Shown here piece by piece: positions 1 through 10,284 of a DNA stretch of 40,309 nucleotides. The stretch is from contig JASLLI010000005.1 of the NCBI GenBank assembly GCA_030747125.1, positions 1-40,309 on the forward strand, given 5' to 3'. The notes beneath the pieces are model-generated. The model was not told where the DNA came from. It saw only the letters and a list, made by a program, of their open reading frames with translations, and did no database searches. The translations under genes and the position numbers were made by a program. The stretch comes from Fidelibacterota bacterium. GTDB lineage: Bacteria > Fidelibacterota > Marinisomatia > SCGC-AAA003-L08 > D37C17. Within the stretch, counting starts at the first letter, position 1. Every line of letters begins with the position of its first letter.

Positions 1-58
1 GTGTTGGTAGGAGACTAACTCACAGGTCAGTAATATATTATACAACCTAACGTAAAAG

Positions 59-95
59 AAAAAGGGCAGTGGATAACCCATACTGCCCTTTTTTT
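59..95. terminator. Rho-independent terminator, probably bidirectional
   Basis: AAAAGGGCAGT-ggataacccat-ACTGCCCTTTT stem-loop flanked by A and T runs; lies just beyond the stop of the leftward gene at 127. Confidence 0.8.
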
Positions 96-126
96 ACTGT
101 TGGGGAAAATGGTACTATACCATTTT

Positions 127-1056
127 TTAACCTTTGGTTGAATACCGGTATCGTTTATGTGCCTTCACGGTGAGGGCATGGTGTATCTGGATAATTGTAA
201 TTTGCTTCTCAGTGAGAATTTCCTGATGATTTGATTTTTTAGTCAGCATGAGTTCCACTGATGAACTAATAAAAGAATCGGTATCAATATTACCTTCTTT
301 ATATTGAAGCTGAAGATTTTCCATATCTGTTTTGAAGGTGGTCATCAGAGTTTCAAATTGTTCTAATTGTTCCTCGGATAAATCTAACGCCCTAATTTTT
401 TCTTCTTTAAATCTGTCCGGATTTTTTGCATGTTTTCCGAAATGTCTTTTATCGGATTTCATTTCCTCTTTTTTTGCTTCTAAGAGCTCCTTTTGTTCAT
501 CCGTCAGTAAATTATTTATGGATGCTTTCATAAATAGTCTCAGCGCAAAAATATTAGCTTTGAAAACTTCAAATGTGATTTCTTCATTTTTCCACTGAGT
601 TTCTAATGTCTCTCTACGGGTATTAAAATCTGTAATGATGCCATTAAAAGTTTCCACCTGAGATTCATCTAAAAGTGATTCTAAATATTCAACTTTTTTC
701 TCAAAATGAATTTTATGTTTAGGTTCATGATCCGGGAAGGAATTGAATCCATGGTCATGGAACTTACCCTCCTTAATACCTTCTAACAGTTTAGTTATTT
801 GTTCTTCTGTGAGAATGTCAGCCAATGATGCTGCTAATTTCCACAAACTCCCCGGGTGTGCGTGGAGTTCACGGCTTTCATGCAGGCGGGTCCTTACAAT
901 CGTTTCCTGTGACCGGTCTAATTCTAATTCAGAGTTTAAATCTTCAATAAGGGCTTCCTGATCTGAAAACAGGTTATCTTTATCCGTTAAATTGGCTTCA
1001 CAACCAATGGTTAACAAGGCTGTGATAGAGAAGAGAATGAGAGTTATTTTTTTCAT
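127..1056 (-). CDS. Spy/CpxP-like (LTxxQ) lipoprotein with three tandem modules
   Basis: 309 aa ORF; lipoprotein signal MKKITLILFSITALLTIGC; three LTxxQ-type motifs (ILTEEQITKLLE, LLTDEQKELLEAKK, ILTEKQITIIQ). Confidence 0.7.
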   Translation of the reverse strand: MKKITLILFSITALLTIGCEANLTDKDNLFSDQEALIEDLNSELELDRSQETIVRTRLHESRELHAHPGSLWKLAASLADILTEEQITKLLEGIKEGKFHDHGFNSFPDHEPKHKIHFEKKVEYLESLLDESQVETFNGIITDFNTRRETLETQWKNEEITFEVFKANIFALRLFMKASINNLLTDEQKELLEAKKEEMKSDKRHFGKHAKNPDRFKEEKIRALDLSEEQLEQFETLMTTFKTDMENLQLQYKEGNIDTDSFISSSVELMLTKKSNHQEILTEKQITIIQIHHALTVKAHKRYRYSTKG

Positions 1057-1175
1057 TTTGTTCCTTTTTTATTTAATTGATTCCCCTAATAGACCGTGAA
1101 GTATAATAAAAGTTAACTGCCAATTTAAATAAATATTTTAACTTATTGATATTTCAGTCGTCATAAAATCAAACA

Positions 1176-1709
1176 ATGGAAGATGATACAACGCTAATAC
1201 ATGGATTTCTGAATGGGGATATTCATTGTTTTAATGAATTAATCAGAAAACATGAAAGCTGGGTTCATGTAATGGTAAATCAAATTGTAAAACACAGGGA
1301 AGACTCTGAAGATATTGCCCAGGATGTATTTGTAAAAGTGTACTTTTCTCTAAAAAAATTTAGATTTGAATCAGAATTTAAAACCTGGTTGTACAGAATA
1401 GTAATTAATCGGATTAATAATTATTTTCGAAAGCAGAAATTACTTTCCTGGTTTGGGTACGAACTATATGAAGATATAACTCCTGAAGCCTCAGAGTCAA
1501 ATAATGAGAGCGACAAGTTATTTTCTCTGGCATCACAATTACCAGCTACGCAGCGGAATATTGTACTGTTGAGGATCTATCAGGATTTACCTTTCAAAGC
1601 CATTGGAAAGATATTATCAATTTCAGAAAATTCAGCAAAGGTATCATTTCATAAGGCAAAACAAAATTTAAGACAATATTGGGAGCAGTCAAATGAACAA
1701 GAAATCTGA
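1176..1709 (+). CDS. ECF-family RNA polymerase sigma factor
   Basis: 177 aa; region 2 HREDSEDIAQDVFVKVYFSLKKFRFESEFKTWLYRIVINR and region 4 LPATQRNIVLLRIYQDLPFKAIGKILSISENSAKVSFHKAKQNLR. Confidence 0.9.
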   Translation: MEDDTTLIHGFLNGDIHCFNELIRKHESWVHVMVNQIVKHREDSEDIAQDVFVKVYFSLKKFRFESEFKTWLYRIVINRINNYFRKQKLLSWFGYELYEDITPEASESNNESDKLFSLASQLPATQRNIVLLRIYQDLPFKAIGKILSISENSAKVSFHKAKQNLRQYWEQSNEQEI

Positions 1710-2037
1710 ATTTATACAGGCAGTACATCAAAAAATTAAACAAAAAAAACAACAGCGGGTTAACTTGTTGACTATTGGTACATCTATATTTTTAATAATA
1801 ATCATGATGACAATACACCAGGATGACACATTGTTTTTAACAGAACCCCTGTCTATTTTATCAGACTTTTACGATGTGGAAGTATATACCTGGGAATATT
1901 TGGAAGATATGACGAAGGATGAAATATTTTCCTATTTATTAGAAGATGAATCCGTATATGAATTTATTGACTTTGCTGAGCAAGATGAAGAAATTAAAAC
2001 GATAATAAACTCAATTAATTGGGAGACAACACAATGA
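1693..2037 (+). CDS. Small single-TM protein, putative anti-sigma partner
   Basis: 114 aa; overlaps the sigma gene 3' end; one TM segment (LLTIGTSIFLIIIMMTI) and an acidic C-terminal part; role inferred from position. Confidence 0.55.
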   Translation: MNKKSEFIQAVHQKIKQKKQQRVNLLTIGTSIFLIIIMMTIHQDDTLFLTEPLSILSDFYDVEVYTWEYLEDMTKDEIFSYLLEDESVYEFIDFAEQDEEIKTIINSINWETTQ

Positions 2038-2498
2038 AAATTTTACTCATAACCCTATGTATGGCAAGCTCTTTTTTAGTAGCGCAGCCCCATCATTTTG
2101 GTCCGGGACATGAAAAAGCCCGCATGATGAAAAAATGGAAACTTATCGAGTATCTTGATTTGAATGAAGAGCAGAGCGAGAAGTTCTTCCTGCGGGTAAC
2201 CACACTTGAAAAGGAATTGAAAGCATTCCATAAGAAGGAAAGAGCTATACGAGAAGACTTACATGATCTCTTAGATGCAGAAGAAGTAGATGGAGAGAAA
2301 GCCAGAAAACTCATAGGTGAATACTTTGACTTAAAGTTGGAAATATCTGAATTATTAAAACATCACCATCAAGGGATAAACGACATATTGTCTGATGAAC
2401 AGCAGATAAAGTATGCCCTATTTGAACATCAGTTTAAAAAGAAGATGAAGGATGAGTGGTTCGACAAAAAGGGAAAATGGGGTAAAGGGAAACCTTAA
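2034..2498 (+). CDS. Spy/CpxP-like periplasmic protein
   Basis: Signal peptide MKILLITLCMASSFLVAQ, His-rich N-terminus, ILSDEQQIKYALFEHQF motif; ATG at 2034 forms an ATGA overlap with the upstream stop. Confidence 0.7.
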   Translation: MKILLITLCMASSFLVAQPHHFGPGHEKARMMKKWKLIEYLDLNEEQSEKFFLRVTTLEKELKAFHKKERAIREDLHDLLDAEEVDGEKARKLIGEYFDLKLEISELLKHHHQGINDILSDEQQIKYALFEHQFKKKMKDEWFDKKGKWGKGKP

Positions 2499-2538
2499 CC
2501 TTGTGTGTAGTCTCCCCTGATAAAGGTTTTAGTATACT

Positions 2539-2697
2539 TTAAAAATAATCCCCATAATTACATGGTCCTGTATGTTTATGAGGCTTCATATCTCGTAATT
2601 GATAACAAGAGCTGTAATAAGAATTGATTCCCAATAATACTTGGTAAACAATAAACAGAATGATTACTGTGTAAAATATCTTCTCGATTTTTTTCAT
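2539..2697 (-). CDS. Possible 52 aa single-TM small membrane protein (below ORF-track cutoff)
   Basis: Manual translation MKKIEKIFYTVIILFIVYQVLLGINSYYSSCYQLRDMKPHKHTGPCNYGDYF*; Lys-rich start followed by a hydrophobic helix. Confidence 0.4.
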   Translation of the reverse strand: MKKIEKIFYTVIILFIVYQVLLGINSYYSSCYQLRDMKPHKHTGPCNYGDYF

Positions 2698-2831
2698 ACA
2701 TTTTTTTGTTTTTTTTCAATCAAAGTATTAAATGAAAATAATCTAATTTTATAATGTTCCAATTTTAGATTCAGGTTTTTAGATTTAATCTTCAATCTTA
2801 TAGGGAAGTTGGTGTTTCCTCGTTTAAAACA

Positions 2832-3880
2832 CTACCTCCGGTAAAACCCAAGGTATAATTGGGACTTCTCCGCTTCATAAGATCCACGGATGGCGAAACC
2901 ACCATCTGACAGAAAATTATCCATAGGAATTGCATTCAATTGCATACGGATATGCTCTGCACTCCAGAACTCAAAATTAATTGTACTCTCAAAATCAAAA
3001 ATATACTGGTCCCCTTTAGAGACAACCTGATTCATTAACTGGGTTACCTCACCATTCCCTGATTTACTGATATTGACTTTAGTATCTGCTAAAATCTCCA
3101 AAGTGAGGGTATAAGGTGCAAAAAGTTTTATGATTCCTGTAAAATCCCGATCTTTCTTTTCAGGGAGAAAGTCGTTATTATTCAGGGGAAGTTGATTTAA
3201 CAGCAGGGTAGCATGGTTTAATTCTTCAGGAGCAGACGGTTCTGCCGGTGATTGGATTGTTCTAATCGGCTGTGGAGGGACAGCCTCAGTTTCCGGAGAA
3301 GTATCCTCCTCACCTTCAGGAGGTTGAGTTAGGGATTTTTTTTTTCAGCAGAGTCCTCAGTTGAGGGGATTGTATCCGCTGAAGGTATATCCTTACTTTC
3401 ATCCTGCAAAGGAGAGGATTGTGTGGTTTTGGGAGGGGTATTGTCAATCTCATCTGACTGTTCATCTGTTATTTTTCCTGCCCAGAACAGGATGAGAAAA
3501 ATACCAATGATGACAGCGGCTCCCGTGGCAATCTGTTTTGGAGAAATCTGGGCAAGGAATGGTTCCGGCGTTTCACTTAACCCTTTTGAAACTGGTTCAA
3601 TTGTATTAGGTTTTACCTCAATTTCAGGAGAAGAAATTTTCCCTGTGGTGTAGAGTTCATAGTCCACCAATGCTTTACCTGAATCAGCGCCAATATATTC
3701 TGTATAGGCACGCAAAAAGAGGCGCATATAAACGGTAGGAAGTACCTGAAAATCTCCTTCCTCAATAGCTTGAATATATTTAGGATTGATTTTGGTGAAT
3801 TCACATATCTCACCAATTTCAATATTTTGGGATTCCCGATGCTGTTTCAGGTGGTCAAAAAATGAATCTGTGCTGGTCAT
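2832..3880 (-). pseudogene. RodZ-like (HTH + TM + C-terminal beta domain) protein, split at an A10 run; possible recoded or phase-variable gene or assembly indel
   Basis: ORF 3329..3880 has a RodZ-type HTH (FFDHLKQHRESQNIEIGEICEFTKINPKYIQAIEEGDF) and TM; ORF 2832..3101 is the C-terminal domain. A 1-nt slip at the T10 run (plus strand, 3336..3345) joins the frames with no stop from 3335 to 3101. Confidence 0.75.
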
Positions 3881-3894
3881 AAGGGGCTGAAAAA

Positions 3895-4491
3895 TTAAGG
3901 TGTTCCTGAAAGACTGTCCAATAGATTAATCCCCAGTTTTTTTAATTCTGCATAAAATCGGGAAAGGGGGAATCCCACTACATTATCGTAGCATCCGGTT
4001 ATTTCTTTTACAAATAGGCAGCTCCAGTCCTGAATACCGTAAGAACCGGCTTTGTCATAGGGTGGGCAGGTATCAATATAATAGGTGATTTCGCTGCGGC
4101 TGTACTCTCTGAACTTTACCATTGTCATTTCTGAAAATTGGTGATGTAATTGCCGGCTGGAGCAGGTGAGGGTAACACCGGTATAAACGGTATGGGTCTT
4201 TCCACTGAGAGATTCTAACATGGAGATCGCCTGTGATCTGTCATCTGGTTTCCCTAATATATGATCATCCAAAACTACAATGGTATCTGCTCCGATAACC
4301 AACGCTTCAGGAAATTGATTTCCCACATCATTGGCTTTCATCTCTGCCAGAATACTACAATATTCTTCCGGGTTGCCATCCGGTGTCAAACTGTCTTCAT
4401 CCACATTGGGGAGAATGATATCAAAGGGATAGTTCAGTCTCTGCAGAAGCACTCTTCTTCTGGGACTGCTGGATGCCAGAATCATTTTCAT
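3895..4491 (-). CDS. maf: Maf-like nucleotide pyrophosphatase
   Basis: 198 aa; MILASSSPRRRVLLQRL, ALVIGADTIVVLDDHILGKP, GKTHTVYTGVTL, YDKAGSYGIQD motifs. Confidence 0.93.
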   Translation of the reverse strand: MKMILASSSPRRRVLLQRLNYPFDIILPNVDEDSLTPDGNPEEYCSILAEMKANDVGNQFPEALVIGADTIVVLDDHILGKPDDRSQAISMLESLSGKTHTVYTGVTLTCSSRQLHHQFSEMTMVKFREYSRSEITYYIDTCPPYDKAGSYGIQDWSCLFVKEITGCYDNVVGFPLSRFYAELKKLGINLLDSLSGTP

Positions 4492-7025
4492 GGAATTTTC
4501 GCTAAAGTATAAATTTCTTCAAATACAGGCTTTCCCTCAGTTTTAGCAACAACATGATACAAGTATGCCCCGCCGGGAATATCTCTTCCGGTAGCATCTA
4601 ATCCATTCCAGGGGATGGCAGTAAATTCCTCCGTTGCAATCTGTTCTATCCGGATAATCTTCTCACCATCCAGGGTGTACACCGTTATGGTTATCTCCGC
4701 CGGCAGATGGGGTACTATCATGGTGAAATGGGTTTTATCTGAAAAAGGATTGGGGATAGGGTACACCTTATTCAAATTGAAAGACTGAGATGGAGTTCTA
4801 TCCAATATATCCCATTGGATTGTTATGTTAGATTGATTGTTCACACCATCCCATGCTTCAAAGTAGAACTGCTGCCTGCCACTGTGAATAGTGGTAGGAA
4901 CAGGAATTGTGAGCCAACCCTTAGAGCAATCTGTATAAGTGAACTCCTCCCCTGGTATAAGGGTCAACTCATCCTCTCCAAAGGCATAGTGTATGCCGTG
5001 CCCCAAGGCTTCCATGAGGTTAATTCCCGACTCATCATATAGTTCAACCTTTATTGGAGCAGAAGGAATAATTGCAGTGCCTTCATGTAATAATGTATTG
5101 TTTTGCCACAGCATAATTTCAGGACCTTCATTATCATTCCTCTCTGAAGAAATTATTGACAGAGGAAGGGAAGGCAAATATTGTATGGCTCCGTTTTTTC
5201 CCTCATCATCCTGATACAGGCGAAGAGATGCGGTGCAGTCTGAACAATATCCTGCATCCAGGGGGACTCTAAAACAGGCATTCCCGTCTTCAAAATGAAC
5301 TTTGGCAAAATTCACGCCTGGTGACGAAAAAAACAGGGTAGAGTCCTCGCCGAAATTGATCTCTTTTTCCTGTGCTTCTACCAGCAATGTGGAAGATACG
5401 GAAATGTTCTCTACCTCAAGAGTATGGTCCTCAATCAGAGAGATAGACTCAGGGTAGGATTTAATGAGAGCATCATCTTTTTTAGGGAAGGGCAGTCTGA
5501 GAGCGGGGTCTCCGAAAGTATGAAATTTATAAAACGCATTATTTTTTGCAAGGCGTACTATTTCCCCTAAACGATAATTGTGACTGTCTTCTACAAATTG
5601 TCTAATCCCGGCGGTGCTGGTAATACCAAAAAGGTTGTTGAGATAGTTACTGTTTTCAGTGTATCCCACAGCGTCTGTGGTTGCCACTACGGCGATAGCG
5701 CCCCCGGTTTCTAGAAGGAGTGACTCCATAAATGAATTTTCTCCGTAATACTTTCCGAATGAACATGTACCGGCTATCCAAATGGGAAATTTATTTTCCT
5801 CAGGTTGGATGAGCTGTAAATCACGAGATTTTGTTATAAGTTTTTCACCTGCCCAGGTTTCAGAATCACCATGCCCAATATAATTAATCATTGCCAGCCC
5901 ACTGTTTAGATTGTGGATGATATCCCTGGTGAGATTGGGGTAGGCACATCCTGACGGAACCTGTTGTAATACATATTGTACTCCATAAAAGGTAGTTACC
6001 GGAAGGAATGGGATCAGGGAGTCATATATATTATCAGAATTGGTGGTATGGCTGAACTCTGAATCATTAAATGCACAACTGCGATACATATCATCTGCTA
6101 CTAATCCCATTCTGCTGCGCCAAATGCCGGGAATTGGATTTAATGTATAACTGCGGATATTTTCCACAATGTTTTCTGCTTCCTGTAGAGTGGATACGGG
6201 TATTCTGCCACTTGCCAGTTGAGGGTTTCCACTGAAAATATTATCCCCGGAAGGTGTACTGTAGAAGTCATCAGAGGGGTAATCATTATTATAGTAAATG
6301 GGTGGAATATCATTTTCGTCCCCAAAGAGTAATAAAAATTTCAAATCCGGTTTTAGATGAATCTGACTTTGAATAAAATTCCTAATATCGTCCCCCGTAA
6401 TTAAATGCCCTAAACTTTCAACCGTAATTACTTCGGTAATCAGTTCAAATCCAGACTCCACTTCATTGGTATGCATATCAGCAAGATTTTGTGCTGCAGA
6501 GAGGAAAGTTTCAGAGGTGATAATAAGGTATTGGGTACTTTCTGCTCTCCTATTGACATGGGTATGAGGTGTATCCAATAGAAAGGGATGAAAGTACTCA
6601 CTAAATTCAGCAGTGTCATAGTGTATCTCTAATTCGCCCTGGGATAAGAATTCTAATCTGCCCTTTTCAATCCGCCAGGGAATAATCTGTATATTAACTA
6701 CAGGGGTATTCTTATGCCACTGAATCGGCGAAATTTGGATGGGTTCAGGAATTTCCATATTTTGCGGTGCAATTCCTATGCTTTCCCATGCAGGGAATTT
6801 AATTTCCAATTTCAGGCTGGATACATCTTTTGTAATAATCTGCCAGTTAAAAATATCAATCTCAATTTTATTAGAAAATAGAGCTGTATTTGAACCTGGA
6901 AATTTCCAATGGATGGAATTCAATTGGGGTTCTTCAAAGGGAGTAAGTGGTAAGAAATGAGACTTTCCAGGAAGCAGTGAAATCAGAAAGATACCGAGGA
7001 GAAGGATTTTTGCCTTGAATAACAC
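4488..7025 (-). CDS. Gingipain-type C25 family peptidase, PorU-like, with C-terminal FlgD-like/T9SS-type domain
   Basis: 845 aa with signal peptide; catalytic His in MINYIGHGDSETW and Cys in PIWIAGTCSFGKY; C-terminal VYPIPNPFSDKTHF...VYTLDGEKI...WNGLDATGRDIPGGAYLYHV. Confidence 0.85.
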   Translation of the reverse strand: MLFKAKILLLGIFLISLLPGKSHFLPLTPFEEPQLNSIHWKFPGSNTALFSNKIEIDIFNWQIITKDVSSLKLEIKFPAWESIGIAPQNMEIPEPIQISPIQWHKNTPVVNIQIIPWRIEKGRLEFLSQGELEIHYDTAEFSEYFHPFLLDTPHTHVNRRAESTQYLIITSETFLSAAQNLADMHTNEVESGFELITEVITVESLGHLITGDDIRNFIQSQIHLKPDLKFLLLFGDENDIPPIYYNNDYPSDDFYSTPSGDNIFSGNPQLASGRIPVSTLQEAENIVENIRSYTLNPIPGIWRSRMGLVADDMYRSCAFNDSEFSHTTNSDNIYDSLIPFLPVTTFYGVQYVLQQVPSGCAYPNLTRDIIHNLNSGLAMINYIGHGDSETWAGEKLITKSRDLQLIQPEENKFPIWIAGTCSFGKYYGENSFMESLLLETGGAIAVVATTDAVGYTENSNYLNNLFGITSTAGIRQFVEDSHNYRLGEIVRLAKNNAFYKFHTFGDPALRLPFPKKDDALIKSYPESISLIEDHTLEVENISVSSTLLVEAQEKEINFGEDSTLFFSSPGVNFAKVHFEDGNACFRVPLDAGYCSDCTASLRLYQDDEGKNGAIQYLPSLPLSIISSERNDNEGPEIMLWQNNTLLHEGTAIIPSAPIKVELYDESGINLMEALGHGIHYAFGEDELTLIPGEEFTYTDCSKGWLTIPVPTTIHSGRQQFYFEAWDGVNNQSNITIQWDILDRTPSQSFNLNKVYPIPNPFSDKTHFTMIVPHLPAEITITVYTLDGEKIIRIEQIATEEFTAIPWNGLDATGRDIPGGAYLYHVVAKTEGKPVFEEIYTLAKIP

Positions 7026-7218
7026 AGGTGAATTTACATGGTTTTTAATTAACTGCTAAACTGTCAACTTGATGGTATGAAAATAACTCCAATGGAATCC
7101 AGAGGTGATTATTCAATTTTATAACCGCTCTTCTTTTTGGATTGCATAAGTAAACTCTCCTAAATTTATTGTCTTTCCCCGACGGGAAAAACCACAATAA
7201 CTTCATCAGGGAGAAATT

Positions 7219-9486
7219 ATGACTTTCAATTTTGATTGGATACAATCCTATTACCAGAGCCTGCCACAGAAAATTGATCAACTGAGGCAGTTAATGAACC
7301 GGCCACTTACCCTTACGGAGAAAATTTTATATGCCCATCTTTCTGATGACCTTCGTGAATTTAAGAGAGGGGTTGACTATGCAGAGTTTAATCCTGATCG
7401 GGTAGCCATGCAGGACGCCACAGCTCAAATGGCTTTGCTGCAGTTCATGATGGCAGGGAGAGAAAAAGTTGCCGTTCCTTCAACGGTACATTGTGATCAT
7501 CTCATTCAGGCAAAAGCAGGGTCAGAGGAAGATGTGGCCACTGCTGAGAATACAAACTCAGAAGTGTATCATTTTCTCTCATCCGTATCAAATAAATATG
7601 GAATCGGATTTTGGAAGCCTGGTGCAGGAATTATTCATCAGGTGATCCTTGAAAATTATGCCTTTCCCGGCGGTATGATGATTGGAACGGATTCCCATAC
7701 GGTGAATGCTGGTGGACTGGGAATGGTTGCTATTGGAGTGGGCGGTGCAGATGCAGTGGATGTAATGGCAGGCATGCCCTGGGAATTGAAATTTCCCAGA
7801 TTAATTGGTGTCCGTTTGAAGGGCAAGTTAAGTGGGTGGACCTCCTCAAAAGATGTGATTCTCAAATTAGCAGGAATTCTCACCGTGAAGGGTGGTACAG
7901 GATCCATAGTGGAATATTTTGGTGAAGGTGCAGAAGCGCTCTCCTGTACCGGAAAGGGAACCATCTGTAATATGGGTGCAGAAATCGGAGCCACAACTTC
8001 ATTGTTTGGATATGGACAGAAAATGAGGGATTATCTCATCGCCACAGACCGCAGAGATGTTGCAGATGCTGCTGATGCAGTTGCTGAACATTTACAGGGT
8101 GATGGTGAGGTGTATGCGAATCCTGAATCCTATTTTGACCAGGTCATTGATATCAACCTTGATGAACTGGAGCCTCACCTAAATGGGCCATTTTCTCCGG
8201 ATAAAGCTTGGCCCATCTCTCAATTTAAAAAAGCAGTTGAAGAAAATGATTATCCTGTTACAATGGAAGTGGGGCTTATCGGGTCCTGCACCAATTCCTC
8301 TTATGAAGATATGGATAGAGCTGCATCTCTTGCCAGACAGGCAAAGGATAAGAACCTGACGGTGAAAAGTCAGCTCACAGTCACTCCGGGTTCAGAACAA
8401 GTTCGATTCACCATTGAAAGAGACGGGCAGCTGCAGGCTTTTGAAGATATTGGCGGGCTGGTGTTGGCAAATGCTTGTGGGCCTTGCATTGGTCAGTGGG
8501 CTCGCAGTGGTGCGGAGAAGCAGGAAAAGAATTCCATTATCACCTCCTTTAACCGGAATTTTGCCAAGCGAAATGACGGAAATCCCAACACCTATGCCTT
8601 TGTTGGTTCTCCTGAGATGGTGACAGCAATGGCAATTGCAGGGGAGATGACATTTAATCCCTTAACGGACAGCCTCACCAACGATAATGGAGACGAAGTC
8701 ATTCTTGATCCGCCAGTTGGGGATGAACTTCCTCAGGGAGGATTTGCTGTGGAAGATTTGGGCTACCAGGAACCAGCGGCATCTGGTGCAGGTGTTGATA
8801 TTGAAATCAATCCAGACTCTGACCGTCTGCAGGCATTGACGCGTTTTAACAGTTGGGATGGTCAGGATTATTCTCATCTCCGCCTCCTTATCAAAGCCAA
8901 AGGGAAATGCACTACCGACCATATCTCTATGGCAGGTCCCTGGCTGCGGTATCGTGGGCACCTGGAAAATATCTCCAAAAATTTGCTAATGGGGGCAACC
9001 AATGCCTTTAATGATACGGTAAACCTGGTAAAAAATCAATTAAATGGAAATTATGACAAGATACCCATGGTGGCAGATGCTTACCGGATTGCAGGAGTAG
9101 GCTCCATAGTGATTGGCGATGAAAATTATGGTGAAGGCTCCTCCCGGGAACATGCGGCTATGGAACCACGGTTTGTGGGAGTGAAAGCAGTATTGGTGAA
9201 ATCCTTCGCTCGTATTCATGAAACCAATCTGAAGAAACAGGGCATTTTAGCACTTACCTTTGCTGATAAGTCTGATTATGGTAAAATATTGGAAGATGAT
9301 ACTTTTGAGATCACCGGTCTTACAAACTTTCAACCTGGCGTGCCTCTAACCGTTATAGCTCACCATCTGGATGAAACGTATACCGAAATAATTGCAAACC
9401 ATACCTTTAATGAAAATCAGATTGAGTGGTTTAAAGCCGGTTCCGCATTAAATGGTATTGCACAGGCAACACATCTGACGGAATAA
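7219..9486 (+). CDS. acn: Aconitate hydratase, mitochondrial-type
   Basis: 755 aa; [62 protein letters not shown] motifs. Confidence 0.95.
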   Translation: MTFNFDWIQSYYQSLPQKIDQLRQLMNRPLTLTEKILYAHLSDDLREFKRGVDYAEFNPDRVAMQDATAQMALLQFMMAGREKVAVPSTVHCDHLIQAKAGSEEDVATAENTNSEVYHFLSSVSNKYGIGFWKPGAGIIHQVILENYAFPGGMMIGTDSHTVNAGGLGMVAIGVGGADAVDVMAGMPWELKFPRLIGVRLKGKLSGWTSSKDVILKLAGILTVKGGTGSIVEYFGEGAEALSCTGKGTICNMGAEIGATTSLFGYGQKMRDYLIATDRRDVADAADAVAEHLQGDGEVYANPESYFDQVIDINLDELEPHLNGPFSPDKAWPISQFKKAVEENDYPVTMEVGLIGSCTNSSYEDMDRAASLARQAKDKNLTVKSQLTVTPGSEQVRFTIERDGQLQAFEDIGGLVLANACGPCIGQWARSGAEKQEKNSIITSFNRNFAKRNDGNPNTYAFVGSPEMVTAMAIAGEMTFNPLTDSLTNDNGDEVILDPPVGDELPQGGFAVEDLGYQEPAASGAGVDIEINPDSDRLQALTRFNSWDGQDYSHLRLLIKAKGKCTTDHISMAGPWLRYRGHLENISKNLLMGATNAFNDTVNLVKNQLNGNYDKIPMVADAYRIAGVGSIVIGDENYGEGSSREHAAMEPRFVGVKAVLVKSFARIHETNLKKQGILALTFADKSDYGKILEDDTFEITGLTNFQPGVPLTVIAHHLDETYTEIIANHTFNENQIEWFKAGSALNGIAQATHLTE

Positions 9487-9487
9487 T

Positions 9488-10192
9488 TTGGCAAAAATTG
9501 CAGTCATTACCGGTGCCTCACAGGGCATAGGAAGATCTCTTGCCCACCAGATAGCAAAGACCGGATATAAAGTTGTTGCAGGAGCCCGATCAATGGATAA
9601 GCTGGAATCCTTAGCTGGGGAAATAAATAATGCAGGTGGTACAGCATTCGCTCTTTCCCTTGATGTGTCTGACTCTTCCTCCATTGACAATTTTAAAAAG
9701 GAAGTTGAAAAGCTTGGCATTCCTTCTATGGTGATAAACAATGCAGGGATAGGCAGGTTTGGCCCCACAGATGAAGTGAGTCGGGAAGATTGGGATATTC
9801 AGTTAAATACTAACCTGAGAGGTGCATTTTTAGTTACCAAAGCCTTTCTTCCAAAAATGAAGAGAGATCAGGAGGGAACGATAGTTTTTATTAATTCAGT
9901 TGCTGGTATCCAACCCTTTTCACACTCTGCAGCCTATGTTGCCAGTAAATTTGGATTGCGGGGATTTGCAGCAGCTTTGCGGGAAGAATTGAGAGAGTAC
10001 AACATAAAGGTTATCTCTGTTCATCCTGGTGCAGTAAATACACCATTTTGGGAATCTATTCCCGGAGAATTTCCTACGGAGGACATGTTGGATATGGATG
10101 TACTTGCTGAGAACATTGTGCACAATATTCAATCCCCGGGAAATCTAACCGTTGAGGAAATGATTATAAGACGGGTCGGTGGAGATTTTTAA
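9488..10192 (+). CDS. Short-chain dehydrogenase/reductase
   Basis: TTG start; TGASQGIG, NNAG, S..(13)..YVASK catalytic motif. Confidence 0.9.
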   Translation: MAKIAVITGASQGIGRSLAHQIAKTGYKVVAGARSMDKLESLAGEINNAGGTAFALSLDVSDSSSIDNFKKEVEKLGIPSMVINNAGIGRFGPTDEVSREDWDIQLNTNLRGAFLVTKAFLPKMKRDQEGTIVFINSVAGIQPFSHSAAYVASKFGLRGFAAALREELREYNIKVISVHPGAVNTPFWESIPGEFPTEDMLDMDVLAENIVHNIQSPGNLTVEEMIIRRVGGDF

Positions 10193-10284
10193 GATGATTG
10201 TAATCAGGTATTTCACTTGCATAGAAAAAATGAACCAGTCTAATTTTGCAGGCTCTGCTTTTACCCCTTTTTTAGGTTTTGGTT

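Noticed and set aside
1077-1107. TTGATT-19-TATAAT promoter for the ECF sigma gene
   Set aside because: Spacer is longer than optimal and the region is AT-rich; not strong enough to list.
7178-7194. TTTCCC-CGAC-GGGAAA stem-loop in the aconitase 5' region as a riboswitch or regulator
   Set aside because: Only a 6-bp hairpin without a recognisable motif.
7045-7281. 78 aa minus ORF upstream of aconitase
   Set aside because: Overlaps the aconitase start, no recognisable signature; likely random.
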